Shown: in pieces, positions 51,970 to 60,778 of the stretch
Numbering within the stretch: position 1 is the stretch's first letter
How the letters are laid out: each line of letters starts with the position of its first letter
Assembly: GCF_011806455.1 (NCBI RefSeq)
Contig: NZ_JAATOT010000001.1
Location: forward strand, 248,001-312,000
Source of the DNA: Celeribacter sp. HF31
GTDB lineage: Bacteria > Pseudomonadota > Alphaproteobacteria > Rhodobacterales > Rhodobacteraceae
Reading direction: 5' to 3'
DNA: 64,000 nt
The notes under the pieces: model-generated
Seen by the model: the letters and a program-made list of their open reading frames with translations, nothing else
What the model was told of the DNA's origin: nothing
Database searches by the model: none
Program-made: the position numbers and the translations under genes

Positions 51970-53276
51970 AGCCGCGAAAACCGATAGGGCGCGGGATCGA
52001 CACAGGTCTCGGCGCCGGTCGCCAGTTCCGCCACCAACTGCCCCGCGGCGGGTCCCGTGCCAAAGCCATGGCCGGACATGCCCGTCGCAATCGTCAGTCC
52101 CGGAACAGCATCAATTCGGTCGATCACCGGGTTCGAATCCGGCGTGATGTCCATGGTTCCGGCCCAGGCCTCTGCGATTTCGGCCTCTTTGAACACCGGC
52201 CAGGCTTTGCGCAGATTGTCGAGCGCCTGAGCGTTGATCTTGTCGTTTGCCGCCGGGTCCATCACGCGGGCGCGCTCGAAAGGCGAAACCCGGTCGCGCG
52301 ACCATTTGCGCGCCAGTTTCAGATCCTCGATCAGCGGTCCGGGAAAGACCGGGCGGATCATGTTGTAGGTATGTTTGAGTGTCGGCAAGTATTTCATGCC
52401 GATCAGCGCGTGATCCAACACGAAAGGCGACCCGAGGGCGGCGCGATGAGTGATCACATAGCCGCCGCTTTCATGTTTGCGAAAGGAAAAATCCGGGCCG
52501 CCCACGGCAATGTCGCTCGGGCCCTCAAGAGGCGTGGTGCGAAACGCGTAGCAAATCAGCGGCAGGACGGGCAGGGCCACGCCCATATTGCCCAAGAACC
52601 GCCGCGACCAAAGCCCGCCTGCAAGGATGACCTGATCACAGGCGATCTCGCCGCGCTCAGTCACCACGCCGCTGACCTGTCCGGCCTTGGTCTCGATGGT
52701 GCGCACGGCGCAGCGCTCAAGGATGATCGCGCCTTTTTCCTGCGCCGCCTTGGCAAGGGCGGAGCTGGCCCGCGTCGGTTCGGCATAGCCGTCCGAGGGG
52801 GTGTAAACCCCGCCTTTCCACGCGGTCCGGCCGCCGGGTACAAGCGCGTCAATCTCGGCTGCGCTCAAAAGCCGACTGCCGAGATCGAGCCCCTGCACAG
52901 AGTCATGCCAGCCGCGATACATCTCCATCTCGCTGTCGGAGCCCGCCACGAACATGATGCCGTTTTGGCGATAGCCGACCTGTTCCCCGGTGCGCTGCGG
53001 CATCTCGGCCCAGAGCCGCTCGGCCTGTTGCGCCAGCGGAATATCTGCCGCCAACCGGTTGGTTTTGCGCACCCAGCCGAGATTGCGCGAGGATTGCTCC
53101 GCCGCGATCCGCCCCTTTTCCAACACGACCACGGGAATGCCGCGTTCCGCCAGCGTGAGCGCCGCCGAGAGCCCCACGATGCCGCCGCCGATGATGGCAA
53201 CCGTGGTGCGTTCGGGCAGGGTGTCGGAGGTGGCGACGGGCGTGATGGCAGGGGCAGAGATCTTGAGGTCGGACAT
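51966..53276 (-). CDS. FAD-dependent amino-acid/amine oxidoreductase (DAO family)
   Basis: 436 residues. After a 25-residue leader-like N-terminus, the dinucleotide fold starts with VAIIGGGIVGLSAALTLAER (GxGxxG). The middle has SRNLGWVRKTNR, and the C-terminus has MDITPDSNPVIDRID and GMSGHGFGTGPAAGQLVAEL, typical of DadA/glycine-oxidase relatives. Oxidises an amino acid or secondary amine to an imine. It is downstream of ridA and an ornithine-cyclodeaminase-like gene, all on one strand, so the reactive imine would be handled by RidA. Confidence 0.9.
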   Translation of the reverse strand: MSDLKISAPAITPVATSDTLPERTTVAIIGGGIVGLSAALTLAERGIPVVVLEKGRIAAEQSSRNLGWVRKTNRLAADIPLAQQAERLWAEMPQRTGEQVGYRQNGIMFVAGSDSEMEMYRGWHDSVQGLDLGSRLLSAAEIDALVPGGRTAWKGGVYTPSDGYAEPTRASSALAKAAQEKGAIILERCAVRTIETKAGQVSGVVTERGEIACDQVILAGGLWSRRFLGNMGVALPVLPLICYAFRTTPLEGPSDIAVGGPDFSFRKHESGGYVITHRAALGSPFVLDHALIGMKYLPTLKHTYNMIRPVFPGPLIEDLKLARKWSRDRVSPFERARVMDPAANDKINAQALDNLRKAWPVFKEAEIAEAWAGTMDITPDSNPVIDRIDAVPGLTIATGMSGHGFGTGPAAGQLVAELATGAETCVDPAPYRFSRL

Positions 53277-53293
53277 GGCGCAATCCTTTGAAG

Positions 53294-53716
53294 TTAAAGC
53301 GAGAGTGTGATCCGGTCTTGCACGGTATCTGCCGCGCCCTTGTAGGCGGTGACCTCGATCTCGACCTTATAGTGTGCCGAGCCCAGAGGCGGGTTCGTCA
53401 CGGTGGTGGTCGGGTCGATGCCGCGGAATTTTTCGCCGAAAATGCCCATCACTGCCGGGGTATCCGCTGGATTTTGGATAAAGACGCGGGTGGAGACGAC
53501 ATCTTCAAGCCCGGAGTCCACCGCGTTCAGCGCACGGGTGATATTGGCAAAGACTTGTTCGGTCTGCTCGGCCAGGTCTTCGGGGATCTCTTTGGTCTCC
53601 GGGTTCCGCCCTGCCGTGTTGGACACGAAAATCCAGTTGTCGACCATGACGATCCGCGAATAGCTGCTCAGCTCTTCGAGCTTTGCGCCGGTTTTGACTT
53701 TGGTGATTTTGGTCAT
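53294..53716 (-). CDS. RidA-family enamine/imine deaminase
   Basis: 140 residues of the RidA/YjgF/UK114 fold, with VMVDNWIFVSNTAGRNPETKE, EQTEQVFANITRALNAVDSG (split as EQVFANITRALNAV) and the C-terminal VEIEVTAYKG. The canonical catalytic Arg near the C-terminus (RxxVE) is not obvious here, so it may belong to a RidA subfamily with a different role. TAGGAAC precedes ATG 53716. It sits between the oxidase gene (17 bp) and the cyclodeaminase-like gene. Confidence 0.88.
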   Translation of the reverse strand: MTKITKVKTGAKLEELSSYSRIVMVDNWIFVSNTAGRNPETKEIPEDLAEQTEQVFANITRALNAVDSGLEDVVSTRVFIQNPADTPAVMGIFGEKFRGIDPTTTVTNPPLGSAHYKVEIEVTAYKGAADTVQDRITLSL

Positions 53717-53771
53717 GTTTGTTCCTAAAAAGGCGCAGGGGGCGAAGGGAAGCACCCCCTGCGCAGAGGGA

Positions 53772-54911
53772 TCAACGCAGGACGGGTTTGTCCCACAAAT
53801 TGAGTTTCGTGCCGATGCCTTTTGCGATCGCGTTGCGGTAGATCACCGTGCCCCAGGCGACGTCCTCGACCGGCATGCCGCCGACCGAGAGGATGATGAT
53901 CTCGTCTTCGTTTTGGCGCCCCGGCGTGGCGCCCGCACAGATCGCACCGAGGTCTTCCAACTCCGCGCGGTCCATCTTGCCCTCTTCGATCATGTCGAGG
54001 AATTTCACGCCGATGACGGGCACATGGACATGGGCTGGTTTCGGCAATTCGTCGAACCAGGCTTCATAGAGGCCGATGTTGTCGCAGACTTTGCGCACGT
54101 CTTTGGATTTCATGCCCTCGTCGATGTCGCAGGAGGCGGGCATCGACAGGAAGGCGCCGGGTTTGAGCCATTCGCGTTTGACCATCGGGTATTTCGACAC
54201 ATCGCCGGTTTCGCCCGAGGCGCAATAGGTCACGATGTCGGACCCGCGCACGAGGGTTTCCAGATCCTCGACGATCTCGATGGTGGTAACCTGCGGATAG
54301 GTCTCTTTCACCCACTCGACAAAGCGATCGATCGAGCCCTGGCTGCGCCCCAAAAGCTTCACCGTGTCGATCTCGGGGCAGGTCGCCATGAAGGCCGCCA
54401 GCGAGGTCTTGCCCATCACCCCCGGCCCTTGCACGGCGAGCACCTTGCTGTCCTGGCGCGCCAGATGACGGGCGCCGACGCCCGGCACCGCGCCGGTGCG
54501 ATAGGCCGACAACAGATTCGCCGACATATAGGCCAGAGGCGCGGAGGTGTCGGCGTCGTTGAGCGTGAACATCAGGATCGAACGCGGCAGGCCCTTGTCG
54601 CGGTTGGCGATATTGGAGCCATACCATTTTACGCCTGCCGTGCCGTATTGGCCGCCCAAATAGGCCGGCATCGCCATGAAGCGGCGGTCAGCGGTGGGTT
54701 TCGGCATGGTCTCGAACGGGCTGTTTTCGGGAAACATGATCATCGCGCCGTGGCTGTCATTGTTGGCCCCCGCCATCCGGTAATCGCCGGAATGCAGCAG
54801 TTTGAACATGTCTTCCATCGTGTCGACGCAACCCGCCATATCGGTCACGCCGGCTTTGATCATGTCCTGTTCGTTCAGGTAAATGAAATCGATTTTCGGC
54901 AACTCGGTCAT
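53772..54911 (-). CDS. Ornithine-cyclodeaminase-family protein (tyramine oxidase subunit B type)
   Basis: 379 residues. NAD-binding fold of the OCD/mu-crystallin family: N-terminal FIYLNEQDMIKAGVTDMAGC, TGAVPGVGARHLARQDSKVL followed by AVQGPGVMGKTSLAAFM (GxGxxG-like), and TYCASGETGDVSKYPM. The fuller name is the usual database label for this subgroup; the reaction is not established. ATG 54911 is used because AAGGA lies 5 nt upstream; the adjacent ATG one codon earlier is too close to that site. Confidence 0.85.
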   Translation of the reverse strand: MTELPKIDFIYLNEQDMIKAGVTDMAGCVDTMEDMFKLLHSGDYRMAGANNDSHGAMIMFPENSPFETMPKPTADRRFMAMPAYLGGQYGTAGVKWYGSNIANRDKGLPRSILMFTLNDADTSAPLAYMSANLLSAYRTGAVPGVGARHLARQDSKVLAVQGPGVMGKTSLAAFMATCPEIDTVKLLGRSQGSIDRFVEWVKETYPQVTTIEIVEDLETLVRGSDIVTYCASGETGDVSKYPMVKREWLKPGAFLSMPASCDIDEGMKSKDVRKVCDNIGLYEAWFDELPKPAHVHVPVIGVKFLDMIEEGKMDRAELEDLGAICAGATPGRQNEDEIIILSVGGMPVEDVAWGTVIYRNAIAKGIGTKLNLWDKPVLR

Positions 54912-55072
54912 CATCCGTCCTTTTCGCAATGCGCCTCTTTCCTTCAGTAACGGGGGAAAGCGCCCGAAAGCCCATTGCGGGACGTGCCATTTTTCCGATA
55001 TTTTACGCCATGTCGGCGCCGTCTTTTCCGGATTTGCGCGCAAATTTCGTGCAGGGACGCGCTTAACCTCTG

Positions 55073-56104
55073 TTAAAACCGATAGCCCTTGCCCGAGCGC
55101 ACTTCGCGTGGCGTAAGCTTCGACCAGCGTTTGTGTGCCCGCCAAAAGGCCGTGCCGTCGGCATATCCGAGCGCGGCGGCGACCTCTCCCACGGGGATGT
55201 CGCCATCCGACAAAAGCGTCGTCGCCCGGTCGCGGCGGATGTCGTCCAAAAGATCGCGCAGGCTGGTGCCTTCGTCAGAGAGTTTGCGCTGCAGGTTGCG
55301 CGGCGACAGGCCCAGCGTTTCGGCCACGCGTTCAACGGAAATCGGTCGCAACCCCAGCGACGAGGTCACCACCGTGCGCACCGCATCGGTCAGAGTGCTG
55401 TTATGCGGGGTCGCCTCGATCAGATCTTCGATGTGGCGCTCCAGCATGCTGACAAGTGCTGCATCTTCGACGCGGTAGAGCTCCATCAAAGGCGCGCGAT
55501 CCATCACCAGCCGGTTCGTCGCCTGGCCATAAAGGATCGGACAGCGAAAGAATTGCCGCAGGAAACTGTCGTCGTCCGGCGGGGCGTGTTCGAAATGCAC
55601 CTGTTGCGGCGACCAGCGGCGCAGGAAATTGTCGCGGATGACTTGCACCGTGCCGACCAGTGAAAACTCCGCATCCTGCCGTCGGGGCCAGATGCGCGCG
55701 TCTTCGATTTGATAGGACATAAGCATCTCGTCGCCATTGGGCAAAAAGCTCATCTCCGTGCCGCTCTGAAGCGCTGCGGCAGATTTTGCAATCCGATCAA
55801 TCCCGATATGGATCGAACGTGACAGCGACAAAAGAATGCCCATGGGCCCCAGATCGCCCGCCCGGATTTCCGTGCCGATATGCGCGCCGATGTGCTGATC
55901 TCCCGAGAGTTCCGAGGCGCTTTCAAGGAAGCTGTTGAATTCGTTCATCGACAGATGCGCATAGGGATCTTTCAACATATCAAGGCTGATGCCATGTTTT
56001 GACAAAAGCGATTGAGTCGCCACCCCGCGCGCATTGAGCCGGTCGAGGACGTAGGTCAAAAGCGTGCTGCGGATCGCCGCATAGCCATGCGTTTCGCGTG
56101 CCAT
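55073..56104 (-). CDS. AraC-family transcriptional regulator (OruR/ArgR-like)
   Basis: 343 residues. N-terminal Arabinose_bd-type domain (about 20-210) and a C-terminal double HTH (about 240-340) with VERVAETLGLSPRNLQRKLSDEGTS (cut: LGLSPRNLQRKLS) and VGEVAAALGYADGTAFWRAHKRW. The architecture matches regulators of ornithine, mimosine or amine catabolism. It is upstream of the cyclodeaminase-like gene on the same strand and divergent from tctC, so it probably controls both units. Confidence 0.9.
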   Translation of the reverse strand: MARETHGYAAIRSTLLTYVLDRLNARGVATQSLLSKHGISLDMLKDPYAHLSMNEFNSFLESASELSGDQHIGAHIGTEIRAGDLGPMGILLSLSRSIHIGIDRIAKSAAALQSGTEMSFLPNGDEMLMSYQIEDARIWPRRQDAEFSLVGTVQVIRDNFLRRWSPQQVHFEHAPPDDDSFLRQFFRCPILYGQATNRLVMDRAPLMELYRVEDAALVSMLERHIEDLIEATPHNSTLTDAVRTVVTSSLGLRPISVERVAETLGLSPRNLQRKLSDEGTSLRDLLDDIRRDRATTLLSDGDIPVGEVAAALGYADGTAFWRAHKRWSKLTPREVRSGKGYRF

Positions 56105-56213
56105 GTGATTACTTTTCCGCCCGTTTCCAAAGTGAATATGCGCAAAATATCGGAATTATGTCACAAAATGCAATGGAGAATTGGCCCCTGCTTGTCATTC
56201 TACTGTCATCTGG

Positions 56214-56239
56214 CCCACTCCGAGACCCCACTCCGAGAC
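56214..56239. repeat. 13-bp tandem duplication upstream of tctC
   Basis: CCCACTCCGAGAC occurs twice in direct succession (56214-56226, 56227-56239) in the divergent regulatory region between the AraC regulator and tctC. Confidence 0.9.
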
Positions 56240-56309
56240 AACGGGCCGGCCAGGATTTTACACCGCTTTCAAATCGGCGCGCGTGCCGATGTTTGGACAG
56301 GAGACCGCC

Positions 56310-57245
56310 ATGACCTCGCTTTTGAAATACGGCACGATCGCTGCGCTGGCCGCACTGCCATTGGCCGCAGCCGCCGAATACCCCGAGAAACCCGTCGAAT
56401 TCGTGGTGCCCTTCCCGCCGGGCGATCTCGAGGACATCCTGACGCGGATGATTGCCGATGAGTTTCAGGCCACTTATGATGTGCCCGCCGCCGTGGTGAA
56501 CAAACCCGGTGGCGGCGGCGGTCCGTTCCCCGGCGCGGTCGAGGTGGCTTTGGCCCCTGCGGATGGCTACACGGTCGGCTCCTTTGTGATCGACGTGCCA
56601 CTGGTGGGACCGCATCTCGGCATTCCGCCGCTCGAAGGCAACCCGTTCGAGCCGGTCGGCATTTTCGTGACCTATCCCTTCGTGATCGCCGCGAAAGCCG
56701 ATGCGCCCTATAAAACGCTCGACGAATTGGCCGCCTATGCCAAGGATCACGACGTCACTTTGGGGCATTTCGGCGATGTGACCACGCCGGCACGGCACAC
56801 ATTTGCCATCGCGAAATCTATGGGTTTCGAGTTCTCTTCCAACGCGGCTTTCGATGCGCTTGATTGCAACACTCTGGCCTCGGGTGACGCGGATGTGATC
56901 AACACAACGCTGCAACTGGTGATGCCCTGCATCGACGATCTGACCTTCCTCGCCTCCGTCACCGAAGACCGTATTTCGATCCTGCCGGACACGCCGACGG
57001 TGGGCGAAGTGCTGCCCGATCTCGATCTTTCGACCTGGAACGGGCTGTTCCTGAAAGAGGGCACACCGGAGGAGGTGCGCGAAAAAATCTCTGTGGTGGC
57101 CGAGAAGGTCATGATGTCCGACGCGGCCAAGGATCTGGCCGCCCAGACCGGCGCGCTGATCTATTGGAAAGACGCCGCCACCTCTGAGGCTCAGATGGGG
57201 GTGGATGTTGAAACCATGGCGCGGATCAGTGCGGCGATTGACTAA
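56310..57245 (+). CDS. tctC: TTT-system periplasmic substrate-binding protein (TctC family)
   Basis: 311 residues. Signal peptide to about residue 22 (LLKYGTIAALAALPLAAAA), then the Bug/TctC fold: YPEKPVEFVVPFPPGDLEDI, VNKPGGGGGPFPG and PADGYTVGSF. The usual PPGGxxDxxAR loop reads PPGDLEDILTR here, a variation in the ligand-contact region. Binds a carboxylate in the periplasm and delivers it to TctAB. GGAG lies upstream of ATG 56310. tctB and tctA follow on the same strand. Confidence 0.92.
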   Translation: MTSLLKYGTIAALAALPLAAAAEYPEKPVEFVVPFPPGDLEDILTRMIADEFQATYDVPAAVVNKPGGGGGPFPGAVEVALAPADGYTVGSFVIDVPLVGPHLGIPPLEGNPFEPVGIFVTYPFVIAAKADAPYKTLDELAAYAKDHDVTLGHFGDVTTPARHTFAIAKSMGFEFSSNAAFDALDCNTLASGDADVINTTLQLVMPCIDDLTFLASVTEDRISILPDTPTVGEVLPDLDLSTWNGLFLKEGTPEEVREKISVVAEKVMMSDAAKDLAAQTGALIYWKDAATSEAQMGVDVETMARISAAID

Positions 57246-57307
57246 ATCCAAATGAGAAACCAAGGGGCTGGACCTTGGGTCCGCCCCGGATGCAAAGGGC
57301 TGAGGAT

Positions 57308-57847
57308 ATGGCGGGAATGACAGCTTTGGCGGGGATGTTGCGACGGGAGAGACGCCCCGGAGATCTGGTTTTCGCCACCGCCTTCATGGCGTTCTCGCTC
57401 GCCACTTTGGTGCTTTTGCCGGTCCAGACGACCTGGGTCGCAAACACCGTGCTCTTTGCACAACCCGCCTTTTGGCCCGCCGTCGGAGTTGTCATGATGG
57501 TGGGCTTCGGTGCGGTGCATCTGATGAGCTCTCTCGTCTCCGCCCGTCAAGAGGGACGTGGCGCTGAGGTGGTCTACTGGCTGCGTTCGCTCGAATTCGT
57601 TGCCTGGTTTCTCTGTTATGTCTGGCTGGTGCCGGTGATCGGCTATCTGCCCGCCACCATGCTTTTTGCCGTGCTGCTGACGAGGCGTCTGGGTTATCGC
57701 TCCGCCAAAAGCGTCTTTTGGGCGGCGGCCTTCGGCTTTGCAGTGGTTGCGGTGTTCAAGGCCGGGCTTCAGGTCAAGGTGCCCGCAGGTGCGCTTTACG
57801 CCTATCTGCCCGAGAGCATCCGCACCTTCATGATGGTTAATTTCTAA
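57308..57847 (+). CDS. tctB: TTT-system small membrane subunit (TctB family)
   Basis: 179 residues with four membrane helices (about 20-42, 48-75, 90-112, 125-150): LVFATAFMAFSLATLVLLPV, PAFWPAVGVVMMVGFGAVHL and the C-terminal LYAYLPESIRTFMMVNF. TctB is poorly conserved in sequence, but position between tctC and tctA and topology settle it. GAGG precedes ATG 57308; an upstream in-frame start is less likely. Confidence 0.85.
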   Translation: MAGMTALAGMLRRERRPGDLVFATAFMAFSLATLVLLPVQTTWVANTVLFAQPAFWPAVGVVMMVGFGAVHLMSSLVSARQEGRGAEVVYWLRSLEFVAWFLCYVWLVPVIGYLPATMLFAVLLTRRLGYRSAKSVFWAAAFGFAVVAVFKAGLQVKVPAGALYAYLPESIRTFMMVNF

Positions 57848-57859
57848 AGGGTTCGCAGA

Positions 57860-59332
57860 ATGGAGACGCTTCTTTCCGGCCTCGATATGTTGATGAGCCT
57901 CGATGTGCTTGTGGCGCTTTTGATCGGATCGATCGGCGGCGTGATCATCGGTGCCATTCCGGGCGTCGGCCCTGCCGTGGCGATCGCCATCTTGTTGCCT
58001 GCGACCTTCGCCTTGCCGCCCTTGGTGGGGCTGGTGATGCTTTTGGGGATTTACGGCTCGTCGATGTTCGGCGGCTCGCTTCCGGCGGTTCTGATCAACA
58101 CGCCCGGCACGGCGGTCAACGCGTTGACCACCTACGACGGCTACCCGATGACCCAACGCGGAGAAGCGGCCAAGGCGCTTGGGTTGGCCTATGGTGCGTC
58201 GTTTTTCAGCGGCATCCTGTCGATCCTCGCCCTCATCGTGCTGTCGCCCGTGCTGGCCAAAATCGCGCCGATGTTCGGGGCGCGGGAGATTTTTCTCGCG
58301 GCCCTTCTGGGCATCGTTCTGGTCATCGTGGCGCACCGTGGACAGGTCGCGGCGGCCGGGATGATGGCGGGATTTGGCATCCTTTTGCAATCCATCGGCA
58401 TGGAGCCGGTGAAATACACCATGCGCTTCACCTTCGGGCAGGGCTGGCTGACCTCCGGGCTCGATCTGATCGTCGTGGTGCTCGGGCTTTTCGCGATCTC
58501 TCAGGCTCTGGCGCTTTTGGTCGACTCGGAAAGCGCGCCGGACGCCGCGCCGATCAAAGGCCATGTCGGGCAGGAAATGCTGGGTGTGCTCCGGCATAAA
58601 AAGATCGCGGCGCGCGGGTCGTTCTTTGGCGTCTTGATGGGGATGATCCCCGGCGTCGGCGAATTCACCGCGCAGTTCATGAGCTATACTTTTGCGCAAA
58701 AATCTTCGCGCCATCCGGAGCTGTTCGGCAAGGGATCGGAGGAGGGGCTGGTCGCCTCCGAAAGCGCCAACAACGCCGTGCCCGCCGCCGCGATGATCCC
58801 GCTTTTGGCGCTTGGCATTCCGGGCGAGGCGCTGACCGCGATGATGCTCTCGGTGTTCTACGTCCATAACGTGGTGCCGGGGCCCGCGCTGTTTCAGGAC
58901 CGGATGGATTTCATCTACGCGCTCTACATCGCGCTTTTGGCCCTCAACGTCATCGTCATCCTGTTCATGCTGGTGTCGTCCAACTGGCTGATCCGCCTGA
59001 TCCGAATCCCGACGCGGTTTCTGGGCATGATGGTGCTGATCCTCAGCTTTGTCGGCGTCTACAGCCTGCGCAATTCGGTGGTGGATTGCGCCATCGCCTC
59101 CGGGTTCGGGGTGCTGGGGCTGGTGCTCAAACGGCTGAACCTGCCCTCCGTGCCGATCATCTTGGGCATGGTTCTGGGCGGCATCATGGAGGTCAAACTG
59201 CGCGCCGCCATGGCCCGCGTCGACAGCCCGCTCGATTTCGTCAACCGCCCGATTGCGGCCATGCTGGCATTGGCGATCCTCGGGGTTCTGGTCTCGCATA
59301 TCCTGTCGGAACTGCGCGCAAAGCGGGCCTGA
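57860..59332 (+). CDS. tctA: TTT-system large membrane subunit (TctA family)
   Basis: 490 residues, about twelve membrane helices. TctA signatures: IGAIPGVGPAVAIAILLPAT, GIYGSSMFGGSLPAVLINTPGTAV (split: GSLPAVLINTPGTA) and the second-half repeat GMIPGVGEFTAQFMSY, ESANNAVPAAAMIPLLALGIPGE (split: ESANNAVPAAAMIPLL). Carboxylate:cation symporter body. Starts 12 bp after tctB. A 685-codon frame on the opposite strand is an artefact of high GC. Confidence 0.96.
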   Translation: METLLSGLDMLMSLDVLVALLIGSIGGVIIGAIPGVGPAVAIAILLPATFALPPLVGLVMLLGIYGSSMFGGSLPAVLINTPGTAVNALTTYDGYPMTQRGEAAKALGLAYGASFFSGILSILALIVLSPVLAKIAPMFGAREIFLAALLGIVLVIVAHRGQVAAAGMMAGFGILLQSIGMEPVKYTMRFTFGQGWLTSGLDLIVVVLGLFAISQALALLVDSESAPDAAPIKGHVGQEMLGVLRHKKIAARGSFFGVLMGMIPGVGEFTAQFMSYTFAQKSSRHPELFGKGSEEGLVASESANNAVPAAAMIPLLALGIPGEALTAMMLSVFYVHNVVPGPALFQDRMDFIYALYIALLALNVIVILFMLVSSNWLIRLIRIPTRFLGMMVLILSFVGVYSLRNSVVDCAIASGFGVLGLVLKRLNLPSVPIILGMVLGGIMEVKLRAAMARVDSPLDFVNRPIAAMLALAILGVLVSHILSELRAKRA

Positions 59333-59358
59333 GGCGTCAGGTGCGTGTCAGATGAGTT

Positions 59359-60252
59359 TCAGGCGCGAGCCTTTTTGCGGGCCTCGCGCCAAGTGATGAA
59401 GGACACCGCGCCGATGATCATTGCACCGCCCAAAAGCACATAGGGATCAACACTTTCGTCAAACAGAAGATAGCCAAAGCTCACCGACCAGATCAGTTGG
59501 ATGAACACCACGGGTTGCAGCACCGATTGCGGCGCACAGGCAAAGGCGCGGGTCATGGCGTAATGACCCATCGTGGCGAACGCGGCGGTGAGGAAGAGCA
59601 AAATCAGCTCATGCAGCGTCGGCGTCTCCCAATGTAAAAGCGCGAAGGGCGCGATCACGATGGGCACCGTCACCGACATCAGAAAGACGACGACGGAGGC
59701 GGGGAGCTCTTTGACCAGCCGATTGGCGATCAGGTAGGAGCCGGCAAAGGCCATGGCCGAAAGCATCATCGACAGATGGCCGGGGTCAATCTCGCGAAAG
59801 CCGGGGCGCAGGATCACAAGGCCGCCGAGAAAGGCCACGACGAGCGCGGAAATCCGGGGCAGGGCGATCTTTTCGCCGAACATCACCACCGCGCCGATGG
59901 TGATATAGATCGGGTTCATGAAGTTGAGCGAGGTGACTTCGCCCATCGGGATGCGCGTCATGGCGTAAAACCAGCAGCTCATCGCCAGCGCATGAAACAG
60001 CGCCCGGCCAAAGGTCAGTTTCCAAACACGTGGCGTGAAACGCACCTGACGCACGGCGCCGAGGGCGGGGATGAGGAAAACCAGCCCCAGAAGAAAGCGC
60101 AAAAACGCGCTTTCGAGCACCGGAAGCCCATTGCCGACATATTTCACAAGAACATTCACCATGACGAAGCAAAGCGTCATGAAAAGCATCCAGAGAATGC
60201 CTTTCATCGTGTTGGGCATCTTCGAGGATGTATCGGAAGTGGCCTGTGTCAT
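59359..60252 (-). CDS. DMT-superfamily transporter (EamA)
   Basis: 297 residues with ten membrane helices in two EamA repeats. First: GILWMLFMTLCFVMVNVLVK and SAFLRFLLGLVFLIPAL; second: SYLIANRLVKELPASVVVFLM and FAYLLFDESVDPYVLLGGAMII (here GYLLFDESVDPYVLLGG). Ends in a basic tail. Substrate unknown. I used ATG 60252; other in-frame Met codons downstream are possible. Convergent with tctA. Confidence 0.88.
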   Translation of the reverse strand: MTQATSDTSSKMPNTMKGILWMLFMTLCFVMVNVLVKYVGNGLPVLESAFLRFLLGLVFLIPALGAVRQVRFTPRVWKLTFGRALFHALAMSCWFYAMTRIPMGEVTSLNFMNPIYITIGAVVMFGEKIALPRISALVVAFLGGLVILRPGFREIDPGHLSMMLSAMAFAGSYLIANRLVKELPASVVVFLMSVTVPIVIAPFALLHWETPTLHELILLFLTAAFATMGHYAMTRAFACAPQSVLQPVVFIQLIWSVSFGYLLFDESVDPYVLLGGAMIIGAVSFITWREARKKARA

Positions 60253-60445
60253 GGGCGGAGACTGGCGGCTACGGCAGCGAATGGCAATCCATGCTATGCG
60301 CACGCCGCGGCCCGCAAATCCGCACGTCGGTCCTCAGGCGGCGCTTTTGTCGAGAAAGCCGCTTTTCTTGATCCGCGTCAAAGCGCTGCGGCGGTCTGAC
60401 CGTCCAGACTGGCCTCAACGAAGGACACGAAAGAGGAGACGCGCA

Positions 60446-60688
60446 ATGTCCAACACCCCGCACCAACTGGCCGCCGATTTCCCGGACCTCGCTGACAAGA
60501 TCAGCGAATTGAAGGCCGCTGATCCGCATTTCGCGCATATGATGCAGGAATATGACGCGCTGAACGATCAGGTGCATCTGGCCGAGACCGATGTGCAGCC
60601 GATGGAGGATCTGGCGCTGACCGAATTGCGCAAGAAACGCATGCATCTCAAGGATGAGATTTACAAGGCGCTGACCGCCATGGCCTGA
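60446..60688 (+). CDS. DUF465 (YdcH-like) small protein
   Basis: 80 residues starting MSNTPHQLAADFPDLADKI, helical hairpin with HLAETDVQPMEDLALTELRK (cut from a longer stretch) and KKRMHLKDEIYKAL, the DUF465 signature. AGAGGAGA precedes the ATG. A terminator hairpin follows. Function unknown. Confidence 0.88.
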   Translation: MSNTPHQLAADFPDLADKISELKAADPHFAHMMQEYDALNDQVHLAETDVQPMEDLALTELRKKRMHLKDEIYKALTAMA

Positions 60689-60725
60689 GGCCGGATCAGG
60701 TCGCTTGAGACCGTTTGATATGCTT

Positions 60726-60758
60726 GAGGGCGCGTTAACCGAAAGGGGACGCGCCCTC
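60726..60758 (+). terminator. Terminator of the DUF465 gene
   Basis: Perfect 10-bp stem GAGGGCGCGT (60726-60735) and ACGCGCCCTC (60749-60758), then TTGCG. Confidence 0.8.
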
Positions 60759-60778
60759 TTGCGTTATGAGAACAAATC

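Noticed and set aside
57242-59299. A 685-codon open frame opposite tctA and tctB
   Set aside because: Shadow frame: extremely His/Gln/Arg/Asp-rich translation, no ribosome-binding site, entirely covered by well-supported transporter genes.
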